DNA of 64,000 nucleotides from Ursus arctos (lineage: Eukaryota; Chordata; Mammalia; Carnivora; Ursidae), in assembly GCF_023065955.2 (NCBI RefSeq), contig NW_026622764.1, forward strand, positions 80,236,333 through 80,300,332, in the 5' to 3' direction. Below are positions 49,248-62,300 of the stretch, in pieces. A program made the position numbers and the translations under genes. Every line of letters starts with the position of its first letter. Within the stretch, counting starts at the first letter, position 1. The notes under the pieces were generated by a model. It was not told the origin of the DNA, searched no databases, and saw nothing but the letters and a program-made list of their open reading frames with translations.

Positions 49248-51627
49248 ATGCCCTCCACTTCTCTGGAAGAAACCACAGTGCCCAGCCATGTTCTAAGCCC
49301 TCCCATCCTTCCTGGGCTTCTGACAGTAGGAGTGAAAAGAGAGGAGCAGAGCACTGGGACCCGTTTGACAAAACCCGGCTTCCCACGGGAAAGTCTTTCT
49401 CCACGTGCAGACATGCTCCCAGGTGCCTGTGGCAAGGGGAAGGAAATGCCATACACTGACCTGGAAGAGACCACAGGGCCCAGGCACAGTCTGAACCCTT
49501 CCCTCAACCCGGCCGTTTTGCTAGCAGGAGTTCAACCCCAACGAACACAGCCCGGAGACCCCTGGGGCAAAAACGGCTTCCGACGAACAATAGGTGCTTG
49601 CTGTGGAACACCTATCCCAAGTGGGGGTAGCCAGCTCAACAAAATGCCACACACCCAGGTGTAAGAAACAACATTGCCCAGGCATGGTCTAAGCCCCTCA
49701 CCTCGTCCCTGTGCTTTGGGGAGCCGGAGGGACAGCCGAGGCACACGGCCCTGAGACCCCTTTGCAAAAAGCCGGCTTCCCACGGAGACAGTTTTCCTGA
49801 GGTGCACACCCTATCCCAAGTGGTTGTGGCAAGGTAAAGCAAATGCCCTCCACTTCTCTGGAAGAAACCACAGTGCCCAGCCATGTTCTAAGCCCTCCCA
49901 TCCTCCCTGGGCTTCTGGCAGCAGGAGTGAAAAGAGAGGAGCAGAGCACTGGGACCCGTTGGACAAAAACCGGCTTCCCACGGGAAAGTCTTTCTCCACG
50001 TGCAGACATGCTCCCAGGTGCCTGGGGCAAGGGGAAGGAAATGCCATACACTGACCTGGAAGAGACCACAAGGCCCAGGCACAGTCTGAACCCTTCCCTC
50101 AACCCGGCGGTTTTGCTAGCAGGAGTTCAACCCCAACGAACACAGCCCGGAGACCCCTGGGGCAAAAACGGCTTCCGACGAACAATAGGTGCTTGCGGTG
50201 GAACACCTATCCCATGTGGGGGTAGCCAGCTCAACAAAATGCCACACACCCAGGTGTAAGAAACAACATTGCCCAGGCATGGTCTAAGCCCCTCACCTCG
50301 TCCCTGTGCTTTGGGGAGCCGGAGGGACAGCCGAGGCACACGGCCCTGAGACCCCTTTGCAAAAAGCCGGCTTCCCACGGGGACAGTTTTCCTGAGGTGC
50401 AGACCCTATCCCAAGTGGTTGTGGCAAGGTAAAGCAAATGCCCTCCACTTCTCTGGAAGAAACCACAGTGCCCAGCCATGTTCTAAGCCCTCCCATCCTC
50501 CCTGGGCTTCTGGCAGCAGGAGTGAAAAGAGAGGAGCAGAGCACTGGGACCCGTTTGACAAAAACCGGCTTCCCACGGGAAAGTCTTTCTCCACGTGCAG
50601 ACATGCTCCCAGGTGCCTGGGGCAAGGGGAAGGAAATGCCATACACTGACCTGGAAGAGACCACAGGGCCCAGGCACAGTCTGAACCCTTCCCTCAACCC
50701 GGCGGTTTTGCTAGCAGGAGTTCAACCCCAACGAACACAGCCCGGAGACCCCTGGGGCAAAAACGGCTTCCGACGAACAATAGGTGCTTGCGGTGGAACA
50801 CCTATCCCAAGTGGGGGTAGCCAGCTCAACAAAATGCCACACACCCAGGTGTAAGAAACAACATTGCCCAGGCATGGTCTAAGCCCCTCACCTCGTCCCT
50901 GTGCTTTGGGGAGCCGGAGGGACAGCCGAGGCACACGGCCCTGAGACCCCTTTGCAAAAAGCCGGCTTCCCACGGAGACAGTTTTCCTGAGGTGCAGACC
51001 CTATCCCAAGTGGTTGTGGCAAGGTAAAGCAAATGCCCTCCACTTCTCTGGAAGAAACCACAGTGCCCAGCCATGTTCTAAGCCCTCCCATCCTCCCTGG
51101 ACTTCTGGAAGCAGGAGTGAAAAGAGAGGAGCAGAGCACGGGGACCCGTTTGACAAAACCCGGCTTCCCACGGGAAAGTCTTTCTCCACGTGCAGACATG
51201 CTCCCAGGTGCCTGTGGCAAGGGGAAGGAAATGCCATACACTGACCTGGAAGAGACCACAGGGCCCAGGCACAGTCTGAACCCTTCCCTCAACCCGGCGG
51301 TTTTGCTAGCAGGAGTTCAACCCCAACGAACACAGCCCGGAGACCCCTGGGGCAAAAACGGCTTCCGACGAACAATAGGTGCTTGCTGTGGAACACCTAT
51401 CCCAAGTGGGGGTAGCCAGCTCAACAAAATGCCACACACCCAAGTGTAAGAAACAACATTGCCCAGGCTTGGTCTAAGCCCCTCACCTCGTCCCTGTGCT
51501 TTGGGGAGCTGGAGGGACAGCCGAGGCACACGGCCCTGAGACCCCTTTGCAAAAAGCCGGCTTCCCACGGAGACAGTTTTCCTGAGGTGCACACCCTATC
51601 CCAAGTGGTTGTGGCAAAGTAAAGCAA
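49248..51627 (+). repeat. Four-unit block, copy 1
   Basis: Unit starts are 49248, 49843, 50438 and 51033. Markers in order: CATCCTTCCTGG with TTCTGACAGTAGG; GACCCGTTGGACAAAAAC with GCTTGCGGTGG; AAAAACCGGC with GCTTGCGGTGG; CTGGACTTCTGGAAGC with CCCAAGTGTAAG and CAGGCTTGG. The block reappears, with one extra unit, at 51628-54602. Confidence 0.92.
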
Positions 51628-54602
51628 ATGCCCTCCACTTCTCTGGAAGAAACCACAGTGCCCAGCCATGTTCTAAGCCCTCCCATCCTTCCTGGGCTTC
51701 TGACAGTAGGAGTGAAAAGAGAGGAGCAGAGCACTGGGACCCGTTTGACAAAACCCGGCTTCCCACGGGAAAGTCTTTCTCCACGTGCAGACATGCTCCC
51801 AGGTGCCTGTGGCAAGGGGAAGGAAATGCCATACACTGACCTGGAAGAGACCACAGGGCCCAGGCACAGTCTGAACCCTTCCCTCAACCCGGCCGTTTTG
51901 CTAGCAGGAGTTCAACCCCAACGAACACAGCCCGGAGACCCCTGGGGCAAAAACGGCTTCCGACGAACAATAGGTGCTTGCTGTGGAACACCTATCCCAA
52001 GTGGGGGTAGCCAGCTCAACAAAATGCCACACACCCAGGTGTAAGAAACAACATTGCCCAGGCATGGTCTAAGCCCCTCACCTCGTCCCTGTGCTTTGGG
52101 GAGCCGGAGGGACAGCCGAGGCACACGGCCCTGAGACCCCTTTGCAAAAAGCCGGCTTCCCACGGAGACAGTTTTCCTGAGGTGCACACCCTATCCCAAG
52201 TGGTTGTGGCAAGGTAAAGCAAATGCCCTCCACTTCTCTGGAAGAAACCACAGTGCCCAGCCATGTTCTAAGCCCTCCCATCCTCCCTGGGCTTCTGGCA
52301 GCAGGAGTGAAAAGAGAGGAGCAGAGCACTGGGACCCGTTGGACAAAAACCGGCTTCCCACGGGAAAGTCTTTCTCCACGTGCAGACATGCTCCCAGGTG
52401 CCTGGGGCAAGGGGAAGGAAATGCCATACACTGACCTGGAAGAGACCACAGGGCCCAGGCACAGTCTGAACCCTTCCCTCAACCCGGCGGGTTTGCTAGC
52501 AGGAGTTCAACCCCAACGAACACAGCCCGGAGACCCCTGGGGCAAAAACGGCTTCCGACGAACAATAGGTGCTTGCGGTGGAACACCTATCCCATGTGGG
52601 GGTAGCCAGCTCAACAAAATGCCACACACCCAGGTGTAAGAAACAACATTGCCCAGGCATGGTCTAAGCCCCTCACCTCGTCCCTGTGCTTTGGGGAGCC
52701 GGAGGGACAGCCGAGGCACACGGCCCTGAGACCCCTTTGCAAAAAGCCGGCTTCCCACGGGGACAGTTTTCCTGAGGTGCAGACCCTATCCCAAGTGGTT
52801 GTGGCAAGGTAAAGCAAATGCCCTCCACTTCTCTGGAAGAAACCACAGTGCCCAGCCATGTTCTAAGCCCTCCCATCCTCCCTGGGCTTCTGGCAGCAGG
52901 AGTGAAAAGAGAGGAGCAGAGCACTGGGACCCGTTTGACAAAAACCGGCTTCCCACGGGAAAGTCTTTCTCCACGTGCAGACATGCTCCCAGGTGCCTGG
53001 GGCAAGGGGAAGGAAATGCCATACACTGACCTGGAAGAGACCACAGGGCCCAGGCACAGTCTGAACCCTTCCCTCAACCCGGCGGTTTTGCTAGCAGGAG
53101 TTCAACCCCAACGAACACAGCCCGGAGACCCCTCGGGCAAAAACGGCTTCCGACGAACAATAGGTGCTTGCTGTGGAACACCTATCCCAAGTGGGGGTAG
53201 CCAGCTCAACAAAATGCCACACACCCAGGTGTAAGAAACAACATTGCCCAGGCATGGTCTAAGCCCCTCACCTCGTCCCTGTGCTTTGGGGAGCCGGAGG
53301 GACAGCCGAGGCACACGGCCCGGAGACCCCTTTGCAAAAAGCCGGCTTCCCACGGAGACAGTTTTCCTGAGGTGCACACCCTATCCCAAGTGGTTGTGGC
53401 AAGGTAAAGCAAATGCCCTCCACTTCTCTGGAAGAAACCACAGTGCCCAGCCATGTTCTAAGCCCTCCCATCCTCCCTGGGCTTCTGGCAGCAGGAGTGA
53501 AAAGAGAGGAGCAGAGCACTGGGACCCGTTGGACAAAAACCGGCTTCCCACGGGAAAGTCTTTCTCCACGTGCAGACATGCTCCCAGGTGCCTGGGGCAA
53601 GGGGAAGGAAATGCCATACACTGACCTGGAAGAGACCACAGGGCCCAGGCACAGTCTGAACCCTTCCCTCAACCCGGCGGTTTTGCTAGCAGGAGTTCAA
53701 CCCCAACGAACACAGCCCGGAGACCCCTGGGGCAAAAACGGCTTCCGACGAACAATAGGTGCTTGCGGTGGAACACCTATCCCAAGTGGGGGTAGCCAGC
53801 TCAACAAAATGCCACACACCCAGGTGTAAGAAACAACATTGCCCAGGCATGGTCTAAGCCCCTCACCTCGTCCCTGTGCTTTGGGGAGCCGGAGGGACAG
53901 CCGAGGCACACGGCCCTGAGACCCCTTTGCAAAAAGCCGGCTTCCCACGGAGACAGTTTTCCTGAGGTGCAGACCCTATCCCAAGTGGTTGTGGCAAGGT
54001 AAAGCAAATGCCCTCCACTTCTCTGGAAGAAACCACAGTGCCCAGCCATGTTCTAAGCCCTCCCATCCTCCCTGGACTTCTGGAAGCAGGAGTGAAAAGA
54101 GAGGAGCAGAGCACGGGGACCCGTTTGACAAAACCCGGCTTCCCACGGGAAAGTCTTTCTCCACGTGCAGACATGCTCCCAGGTGCCTGTGGCAAGGGGA
54201 AGGAAATGCCATACACTGACCTGGAAGAGACCACAGGGCCCAGGCACAGTCTGAACCCTTCCCTCAACCCGGCGGTTTTGCTAGCAGGAGTTCAACCCCA
54301 ACGAACACAGCCCGGAGACCCCTGGGGCAAAAACGGCTTCCGACGAACAATAGGTGCTTGCTGTGGAACACCTATCCCAAGTGGGGGTAGCCAGCTCAAC
54401 AAAATGCCACACACCCAAGTGTAAGAAACAACATTGCCCAGGCTTGGTCTAAGCCCCTCACCTCGTCCCTGTGCTTTGGGGAGCCGGAGGGACAGCCGAG
54501 GCACACGGCCCTGAGACCCCTTTGCAAAAAGCCGGCTTCCCACGGAGACAGTTTTCCTGAGGTGCACACCCTATCCCAAGTGGTTGTGGCAAGGTAAAGC
54601 AA
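51628..54602 (+). repeat. Five-unit block, copy 2 with an extra unit
   Basis: Unit starts are 51628, 52223, 52818, 53413 and 54008. The first three match 49248, 49843 and 50438 at a shift of 2380 bp, and 54008 matches 51033 at 2975 bp. The extra unit 53413 has GTTGGACAAAAAC like 49843 and 52223, but its B ends CCCAAGTGGG like that of 50438. It looks like an unequal-exchange product inside the block. Unit 52818 has CCCCTCGGGC in B and lacks the GCTTGCGGTGG change. Confidence 0.92.
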
Positions 54603-57600
54603 ATGCCCTCCACTTCTCTGGAAGAAACCACAGTGCCCAGCCATGTTCTAAGCCCTCCCATCCTCCCTGGACTTCTGGCAGCAGGAGTGAAAAGAGAGGA
54701 GCAGAGCACGGGGACCCGTTTGACAAAACCCGGCTTCCCACGGGAAAGTCTTTCTCCACGTGCAGACATGCTCCCAGGTGCCTGGGGCAAGGGGAAGGAA
54801 ATGCCATACACTGACCTGGAAGAGACCACAGGGCCCAGGCACAGTCTGAACCCTTCCCTCAACCCGGCGGGTTTGCTAGCAGGAGTTCAACCCCAACGAA
54901 CACAGCCCGGAGACCCCTGGGGCAAAAACGGCTTCCGACGAACAATAGGTGCTTACTGTGGAACACCTATCCCAAGTGGGGGTAGCCAGCTCAACAAAAT
55001 GCCACACACCCAGGTGTAAGAAACAACATTGCCCAGGCATGGTCTAAGCCCCTCACCTCGTCCCTGTGCTTTGGGGAGCCGGAGGGACAGCCGAGGCACA
55101 CGGCCCTGAGACCCCTTTGCAAAAAGCCGGCTTCCCACGGAGACAGTTTTCCTGAGGTGCAGACCCTATCCCAAGTGGTTGTGGCAAAGTAAAGCAAATG
55201 CCCTCCACTTCTCTGGAAGAAACCACAGTGCCCAGCCATGTTCTAAGCCCTCCCATCGTCCCTGGGCTTCTGGCAGCAGGAGTGAAAAGAGAGGAGCAGA
55301 GCACTGGGACCCGTTTGACAAAACCCGGCTTCCGACGGGAAAGTCTTTCTCCACGTGCAGACATGCTCCCAGGTGCCTGTGGCAAGGGGAAGGAAATGCC
55401 ATACACTGACCTGGAAGAGACCACAGGTCCCAGGCACAGTCTGAACCCTTCCCTCAACCCGGCCGTTTTGCTAGCAGGAGTTCAACCCCAACGAACACAG
55501 CCCGGAGACCCCTGGGGCAAAAACGGCTTCCGACGAACAATAGGTGCTTGCTGTGGAACACCTATCCCAAGTGGGGGTAGCCAGCTCAACAAAATGCCAC
55601 ACACCCAGGTGTAAGAAACAACATTGCCCAGGCATGGTCTAAGCCCCTCACCTCGTCCCTGTGCTTTGGGGAGCCGGAGGGACAGCCGAGGCACACGGCC
55701 CTGAGACCCCTTTGCAAAAAGCCGGCTTCCCACGGAGACAGTTTTCCTGAGGTGCACACCCTATCCCAAGTGGTTGTGGCAAGGTAAAGCAAATGCCCTC
55801 CACTTCTCTGGAAGAAACCACAGTGCCCAGCCATGTTCTAAGCCCTCCCATCCTCCCTGGGCTTCTGGCAGCAGGAGTGAAAAGAGAGGAGCAGAGCACT
55901 GGGCCCCGTTTGACAAAACCCGGCTTCCGACGGGAAAGTCTTTCTCCACGTGCAGACATGCTCCCAGGTGCCTGGGGCAAGGGGAAGGAAATGCCATACA
56001 CTGACCTGGAAGAGACCACAGGGCCCAGGCACAGTCTGAACCCTTCCCTCAACCCGGCGGTTTTGCTAGCAGGAGTTCAACCCCAACGAACACAGCCCGG
56101 AGACCCCTGGGGCAAAAACGGCTTCCGACGAACAATAGGTGCTTGCTGTGGAACACCTATCCCAAGTGGGGGTAGCCAGCTCAACAAAATGCCACACACC
56201 CAGGTGTAAGAAACAACATTGCCCAGGCATGGTCTAAGCCCCTCACCTCGTCCCTGTGCTTTGGGGAGCCGGAGGGACAGCCGAGGCACACGGCCCTGAG
56301 ACCCCTTTGCAAAAAGCCGGCTTCCCACGGAGACAGTTTTCCTGAGGTGAACACCCTATCCCAAGTGGTTGTGGCAAGGTAAAGCAAATGCCCTCCACTT
56401 CTCTGGAAGAAACCACAGTGCCCAGCCATGTTCTAAGCCCTCCCATCCTCCCTGGGCTTCTGGCAGCAGGAGTGAAAAGAGAGGAGCAGAGCACGGGGAC
56501 CCGTTTGACAAAACACGGCTTCCCACGGGAAAGTCTTTCTCCACGTGCAGACATGCTCCCAGGTGCCTGGGGCAAGGGGAAGGAAATGCCATACACTGAC
56601 CTGGAAGAGAGCACAGGGCCCAGGCACAGTCTGAACCCTTCCCTCAACCCGGCGGTTTTGCTAGCAGGAGTTCAACCCCAACGAACACAGCCCGGAGACC
56701 CCTGGGGCAAAAACGGCTTCCGACGAACAATAGGTGCTTGCTGTGGAACACCTATCCCAAGTGGGGGTAGCCAGCTCAACAAAATGCCACACACCCAGGT
56801 GTAAGAAACAACATGGCCCAGGCATGGTCTAAGCCCCTCACCTCGTCCCTGTGCTTTGGGGAGCCGGAGGGACAGCCGAGGCACACGGCCCTGAGACCCC
56901 TTTGAAAAAGCCGGCTTCCCACGGAGACAGTTTTCCTGAGGTGCACACCCTATCCCAAGTGGTTGTGGCAAAGTAAAGCAAATGCCCTCCACTTCTCTGG
57001 AAGAAACCACAGTGCCCAGCCATGTTCTAAGCCCTCCCATCCTCCCTGGGCTTCTGGCAGCAGGAGTGAAAAGAGAGGAGCAGAGCACGGGGACCCGTTT
57101 GACAAAACTCGGCTTCCCACGGGAAAGTCTTTCTCCACGTGCAGACATGCTCCCAGGTGCCTGGGGCAAGGGGAAGGAAATGCCATACACTGACCTGGAA
57201 GAGACCACAGGGCCCAGGCACAGTCTGAACCCTTCCCTCAACCCGGCGGTTTTGCTAGCAGGAGTTCAACCCCAACAAACACAGCCCGGAGACCCCTGGG
57301 GCAAAAACGGCTTCCGACGAACAATAGGTGCTTGCTGTGGAACACCTATCCCAAGTGGGGGTAGCCAGCTCAACAAAATGCCACACACCCAGGTGTAAGA
57401 AACAACATTGCCCAGGCATGGTCTAAGCCCCTCACCTCGTCCCTGTGCTTTGGGGAGCCGGAGGGACAGCCGAGGCACACGGCCCTGAGACCCCTTTGAA
57501 AAAGCCGGCTTCCCACGGAGACAGTTTTCCTGAGGTGCACACTCTATCCCAAGTGGTTGTGGCAAAGTAAAGCAAATGCCCTCCACTTCTCTGGAAGAAA

Positions 57601-59359
57601 CCACAGTGCCCAGCCATGTTCTAAGCCCTCCCATCCTCCCTGGGCTTCTGACAGCAGGAGTGAAAAGAGAGGAGCAGAGCACGGGGACCCGTTTGACAAA
57701 ACCCGGCTTCCCACGGGAAAGTCTTTCTCCACGTGCAGACATGCTCCCAGGTGCCTGTGGCAAGGGGAAGGAAATGCCATACACTGACCTGGAAGAGACC
57801 ACAGGGCCCAGGCACAGTCTGAACCCTTCCCTCAACCCGGCGGTTTTGCTAGCAGGAGTTCAACCCCAACGAACACAGCCCGGAGACCCCTGGGGCAAAA
57901 ACGGCTTCCGACGAACAATAGGTGCTTGCTGTGGAACACCTATCCCATGTGGGGGTAGCCAGCTCAACAAAATGCCACACACCCAGGTGTAAGAAACAAC
58001 ATTGCCCAGGCATGGTCTAAGCCCCTCACCTCGTCCCTGTGCTTTGGGGAGCCGGAGGGACAGCCGAGGCACACGGCCCTGAGACCCCTTTGAAAAAGCC
58101 GGCTTCCCACGGAGACAGTTTTCCTGAGGTGCACACCCTATCCCAAGTGGTTGTGGCAAAGTAAAGCAAATGCCCTCCACTTCTCTGGAAGAAACCACAG
58201 TGCCCAGCCATGTTCTAAGCCCTCCCATCCTCCCTGGGCTTCTGACAGCAGGAGTGAAAAGAGAGGAGCAGAGCACTGGGACCCGTTTGACAAAACCCGG
58301 CTTCCCACGGGAAAGTCTTTCTCCACGTGCAGACATGCTCCCAGGTGCCTGGGGCAAGGGGAAGGAAATGCCATACACTGACCTGGAAGAGACCACAGGG
58401 CCCAGGCACAGTCTGAACCCTTCCCTCAACCCGGCGGTTTTGCTAGCAGGAGTTCAACCCCAACGAACACAGCCCGGAGACCCCTGGGGCAAAAACGGCT
58501 TCCGACGAACAATAGGTGCTTGCTGTGGAACACCTATCCCAAGTGGGGGTAGCCAGCTCAACAAAATGCCACACACCCAGGTGTAAGAAACAACATTGCC
58601 CAGGCATGGTCTAAGCCCCTCACCTCGTCCCTGTGCTTTGGGGAGCCGGAGGGACAGCCGAGGCACACGGCCCTGAGACCCCTTTGCAAAAAGCCGGCTT
58701 CCCACGGAAACAGTTTTCCTGAGGTGCACACCCTATCCCAAGTGGTTGTGGCAAGGTAAAGCAAATGCCCTCCACTTCTCTGGAAGAAACCACAGTGCCC
58801 AGCCATGTTCTAAGCCCTCCCATCCTCCCTGGGCTTCTGGCAGCAGGAGTGAAAAGAGAGGAGCAGAGCACTGGGCCCCGTTTGACAAAACCCGGCTTCC
58901 GACGGGAAAGTCTTTCTCCACGTGCAGACATGCTCCCAGGTGCCTGGGGCAAGGGGAAGGAAATGCCATACACTGACCTGGAAGAGACCACAGGGCCCAG
59001 GCACAGTCTGAACCCTTCCCTCAACCCGGCGGTTTTGCTAGCAGGAGTTCAACCCCAACGAACACAGCCCGGAGACCCCTGGGGCAAAAACGGCTTCCGA
59101 CGAGCAATAGGTGCTTGCTGTGGAACACCTATCCCAAGTGGGGGTAGCCAGCTCAACAAAATGCCACACACCCAGGTGTAAGAAACAACATTGCCCAGGC
59201 ATGGTCTAAGCCCCTCACCTCGTCCCTGTGCTTTGGGGAGCCGGAGGGACAGCCGAGGCACACGGCCCTGAGACCCCTTTGCAAAAAGCCGGCTTCCCAC
59301 GGAGACAGTTTTCCTGAGGTGCACACCCTATCCCAAGTGGTTGTGGCAAGGTAAAGCAA
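54603..59359 (+). repeat. Eight mixed units
   Basis: Unit starts are 54603, 55198, 55793, 56388, 56982, 57576, 58170 and 58765. Unit 54603 has CTGGACTTCTGG and GTGCTTACTG. Units 55793 and 58765 are of the CACTGGGCCCCG type. Units 56982-58764 resemble the 1086-2273 types (AAAACTCGG, TTCTGACAGC, CCCATGTGGG) without matching them unit for unit. Unit 56388 has ACAAAACACGG and AACATGGCCC. Confidence 0.9.
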
Positions 59360-62300
59360 ATGCCCTCCACTTCTCTGGAAGAAACCACAGTGCCCAGCCA
59401 TGTTCTAAGCCCTCCCATCCTCCCTGGGCTTCTGGCAGCAGGAGTGAAAAGATAGGAGCAGAGCACGGGGACCCGTTTGACAAAACCCGGCTTCCGACGG
59501 GAAAGTCTTTCTCCACGTGCAGACAGGCTCCCAGGTGCCTGGGGCAAGGGGAAGGAAATGCCATACACTGACCTGGAAGAGACCACAGGGCCCAGGCACA
59601 GTCTGAACCCTTCCCTCAACCCGGCGGTTTTGCTAGCAGGAGTTCAACCCCAACGAACAGAGCCCGGAGACCCCTGGGGCAAAAACGGCTTCCGACGAAC
59701 AATAGGTGCTTGCTGTGGAACACCTATCCCAAGTGGGGGTAGCCAGCTCAACAAAATGCCACACACCCAGGTGTAAGAAACAACATTGCCCAGGCATGGT
59801 CTAAGCCCCTCACCTCGTCCCTGTGCTTTGGGGAGCCGGAGGGACAGCCGAGGCACACGGCCCTGAGACCCCTTTGAAAAAGCCGGCTTCCCACGGAGAC
59901 AGTTTTCCTGAGGTGCACACCCTATCCCAAGTGGTTGTGGCAAAGTAAAGCAAATGCCCTCCACTTCTCTGGAAGAAACCACAGTGCCCAGCCATGTTCT
60001 AAGCCCTCCCATCCTCCCTGGGCTTCTGGCAGCAGGAGTGAAAAGAGAGGAGCAGAGCACGGGGACCCGTTTGACAAAACTCGGCTTCCCACGGGAAAGT
60101 CTTTCTCCACGTGCAGACATGCTCCCAGGTGCCTGGGGCAAGGGGAAGGAAATGCCATACACTGACCTGGAAGAGACCACAGGGCCCAGGCACAGTCTGA
60201 ACCCTTCCCTCAACCCGGCGGTTTTGCTAGCAGGAGTTCAACCCCAACGAACACAGCCCGGAGACCCCTGGGGCAAAAACGGCTTCCGACAAACAATAGG
60301 TGCTTGCTGTGGAACACCTATCCCAAGTGGGGGTAGCCAGCTCAACAAAATGCCACACACCCAGGTGTAAGAAACAACATTGCCCAGGCATGGTCTAAGC
60401 CCCTCACCTCGTCCCTGTGCTTTGGGGAGCCGGAGGGACAGCCGAGGCACACGGCCCTGAGACCCCTTTGAAAAAGCCGGCTTCCCACAGAGACAGTTTT
60501 CCTGAGGTGCACACCCTATCCCAAGTGGTTGTGGCAAAGTAAAGCAAATGCCCTCCACTTCTCTGGAAGAAACCACAGTGCCCAGCCATGTTCTAAGCCC
60601 TCCCATCCTCCCTGGGCTTCTGACAGCAGGAGTGAAAAGAGAGGAGCAGAGCACTGGGACCCGTTTGACAAAACCCGGCTTCCCACGGGAAAGTCTTTCT
60701 CCACGTGCAGACATGCTCCCAGGTGCCTGGGGCAAGGGGAAGGAAATGCCATACACTGACCTGGAAGAGACCACAGGGCCCAGGCACAGTCTGAACCCTT
60801 CCCTCAACCCGGCGGGTTTGCTAGCAGGAGTTCAACCCCAACGAACACAGCCCGGAGACCCCTGGGGCAAAAACGGCTTCCGACGAACAATAGGTGCTTG
60901 CTGTGGAACACCTATCCCATGTGGGGGTAGCCAGCTCAACAAAATGCCACACACCCAGGTGTAAGAAACAACATTGCCCAGGCATGGTCTAAGCCCCTCA
61001 CCTCGTCCCTGTGCTTTGGGGAGCCGGAGGGACAGCCGAGGCACACGGCCCTGAGACCCCTTTGAAAAAGCCGGCTTCCCACGGAGACAGTTTTCCTGAG
61101 GTGCACACCCTATCCCAAGTGGTTGTGGCAAGGTAAAGCAAATGCCCTCCACTTCTCTGGAAGAAACCACAGTGCCCAGCCATGTTCTAAGCCCTCCCAT
61201 CGTCCCTGGGCTTCTGGCAGCAGGAGTGAAAAGAGAGGAGCAGAGCACTGGGACCCGTTTGACAAAACCCGGCTTCCCACGGGAAAGTCTTTCTCCACGT
61301 GCAGACATGCTCCCAGGTGCCTGTGGCAAGGGGAAGGAAATGCCATACACTGACCTGGAAGAGACCACAGGGCCCAGGCACAGTGTGAACCCTTCCCTCA
61401 ACCCGGCGGTTTTGCTAGCAGGAGTTCAACCCCAACGAACAGAGCCCGGAGACCCCTGGGTCAAAAACGGCTTCCGACGAACAATAGGTGCTTGCTGTGG
61501 AACACCTATCCCAAGTGGGGGTAGCCAGCTCAACAAAATGCCACACACCCCGGTGTAAGAAACAACATTGCCCAGGCATGGTCTAAGCCCCTCACCTCGT
61601 CCCTGTGCTTTGGGGAGCCGGAGGGACAGCCGAGGCACATGGCCCTGAGACCCCTTTGAAAAAGCCGGCTTCCCACGGAAACAGTTTTCCTGAGGTGCAC
61701 ACCCTATCCCAAGTGGTTGTGGCAAGGTAAAGCAAATGCCCTCCACTTCTCTGGAAGAAACCACAGTGCCCAGCCATGTTCTAAGCCCTCCCATCCTCCC
61801 TGGGCTTCTGGCAGCAGGAGTGAAAAGAGAGGAGCAGAGCACTGGGACCCGTTTGACAAAACCCGGCTTCCCACGGGAAAGTCTTCCTCCACGTGCAGAC
61901 ATGCTCTCAGGTGCCTGGGGCAAGGGGAAGGAAATGCCATACACTGACCTGGAAGAGACCACAGGGCCCAGGCACAGTCTGAACCCTTCCCTCAACCCGG
62001 CGGGTTTGCTAGCAGGAGTTCAACCCCAACGAACACAGCCCGGAGACCCCTGGGTCAAAAACGGCTTCCGACGAACAATAGGTGCTTGCTGTGGAACACC
62101 TATCCCAAGTGGGGGTAGCCAGCTCAACAAAATGCCACACACCCAGGTGTAAGAAACAACATTGCCCAGGCATGGTCTAAGCCCCTCACCTCGTCCCTGT
62201 GCTTTGGGGAGCCGGAGGGACAGCCGAGGCACACGGCCCTGAGACCCCTTTGAAAAAGCCGGCTTCCCACGGAAACAGTTTTCCTGAGGTGCACACCCTA

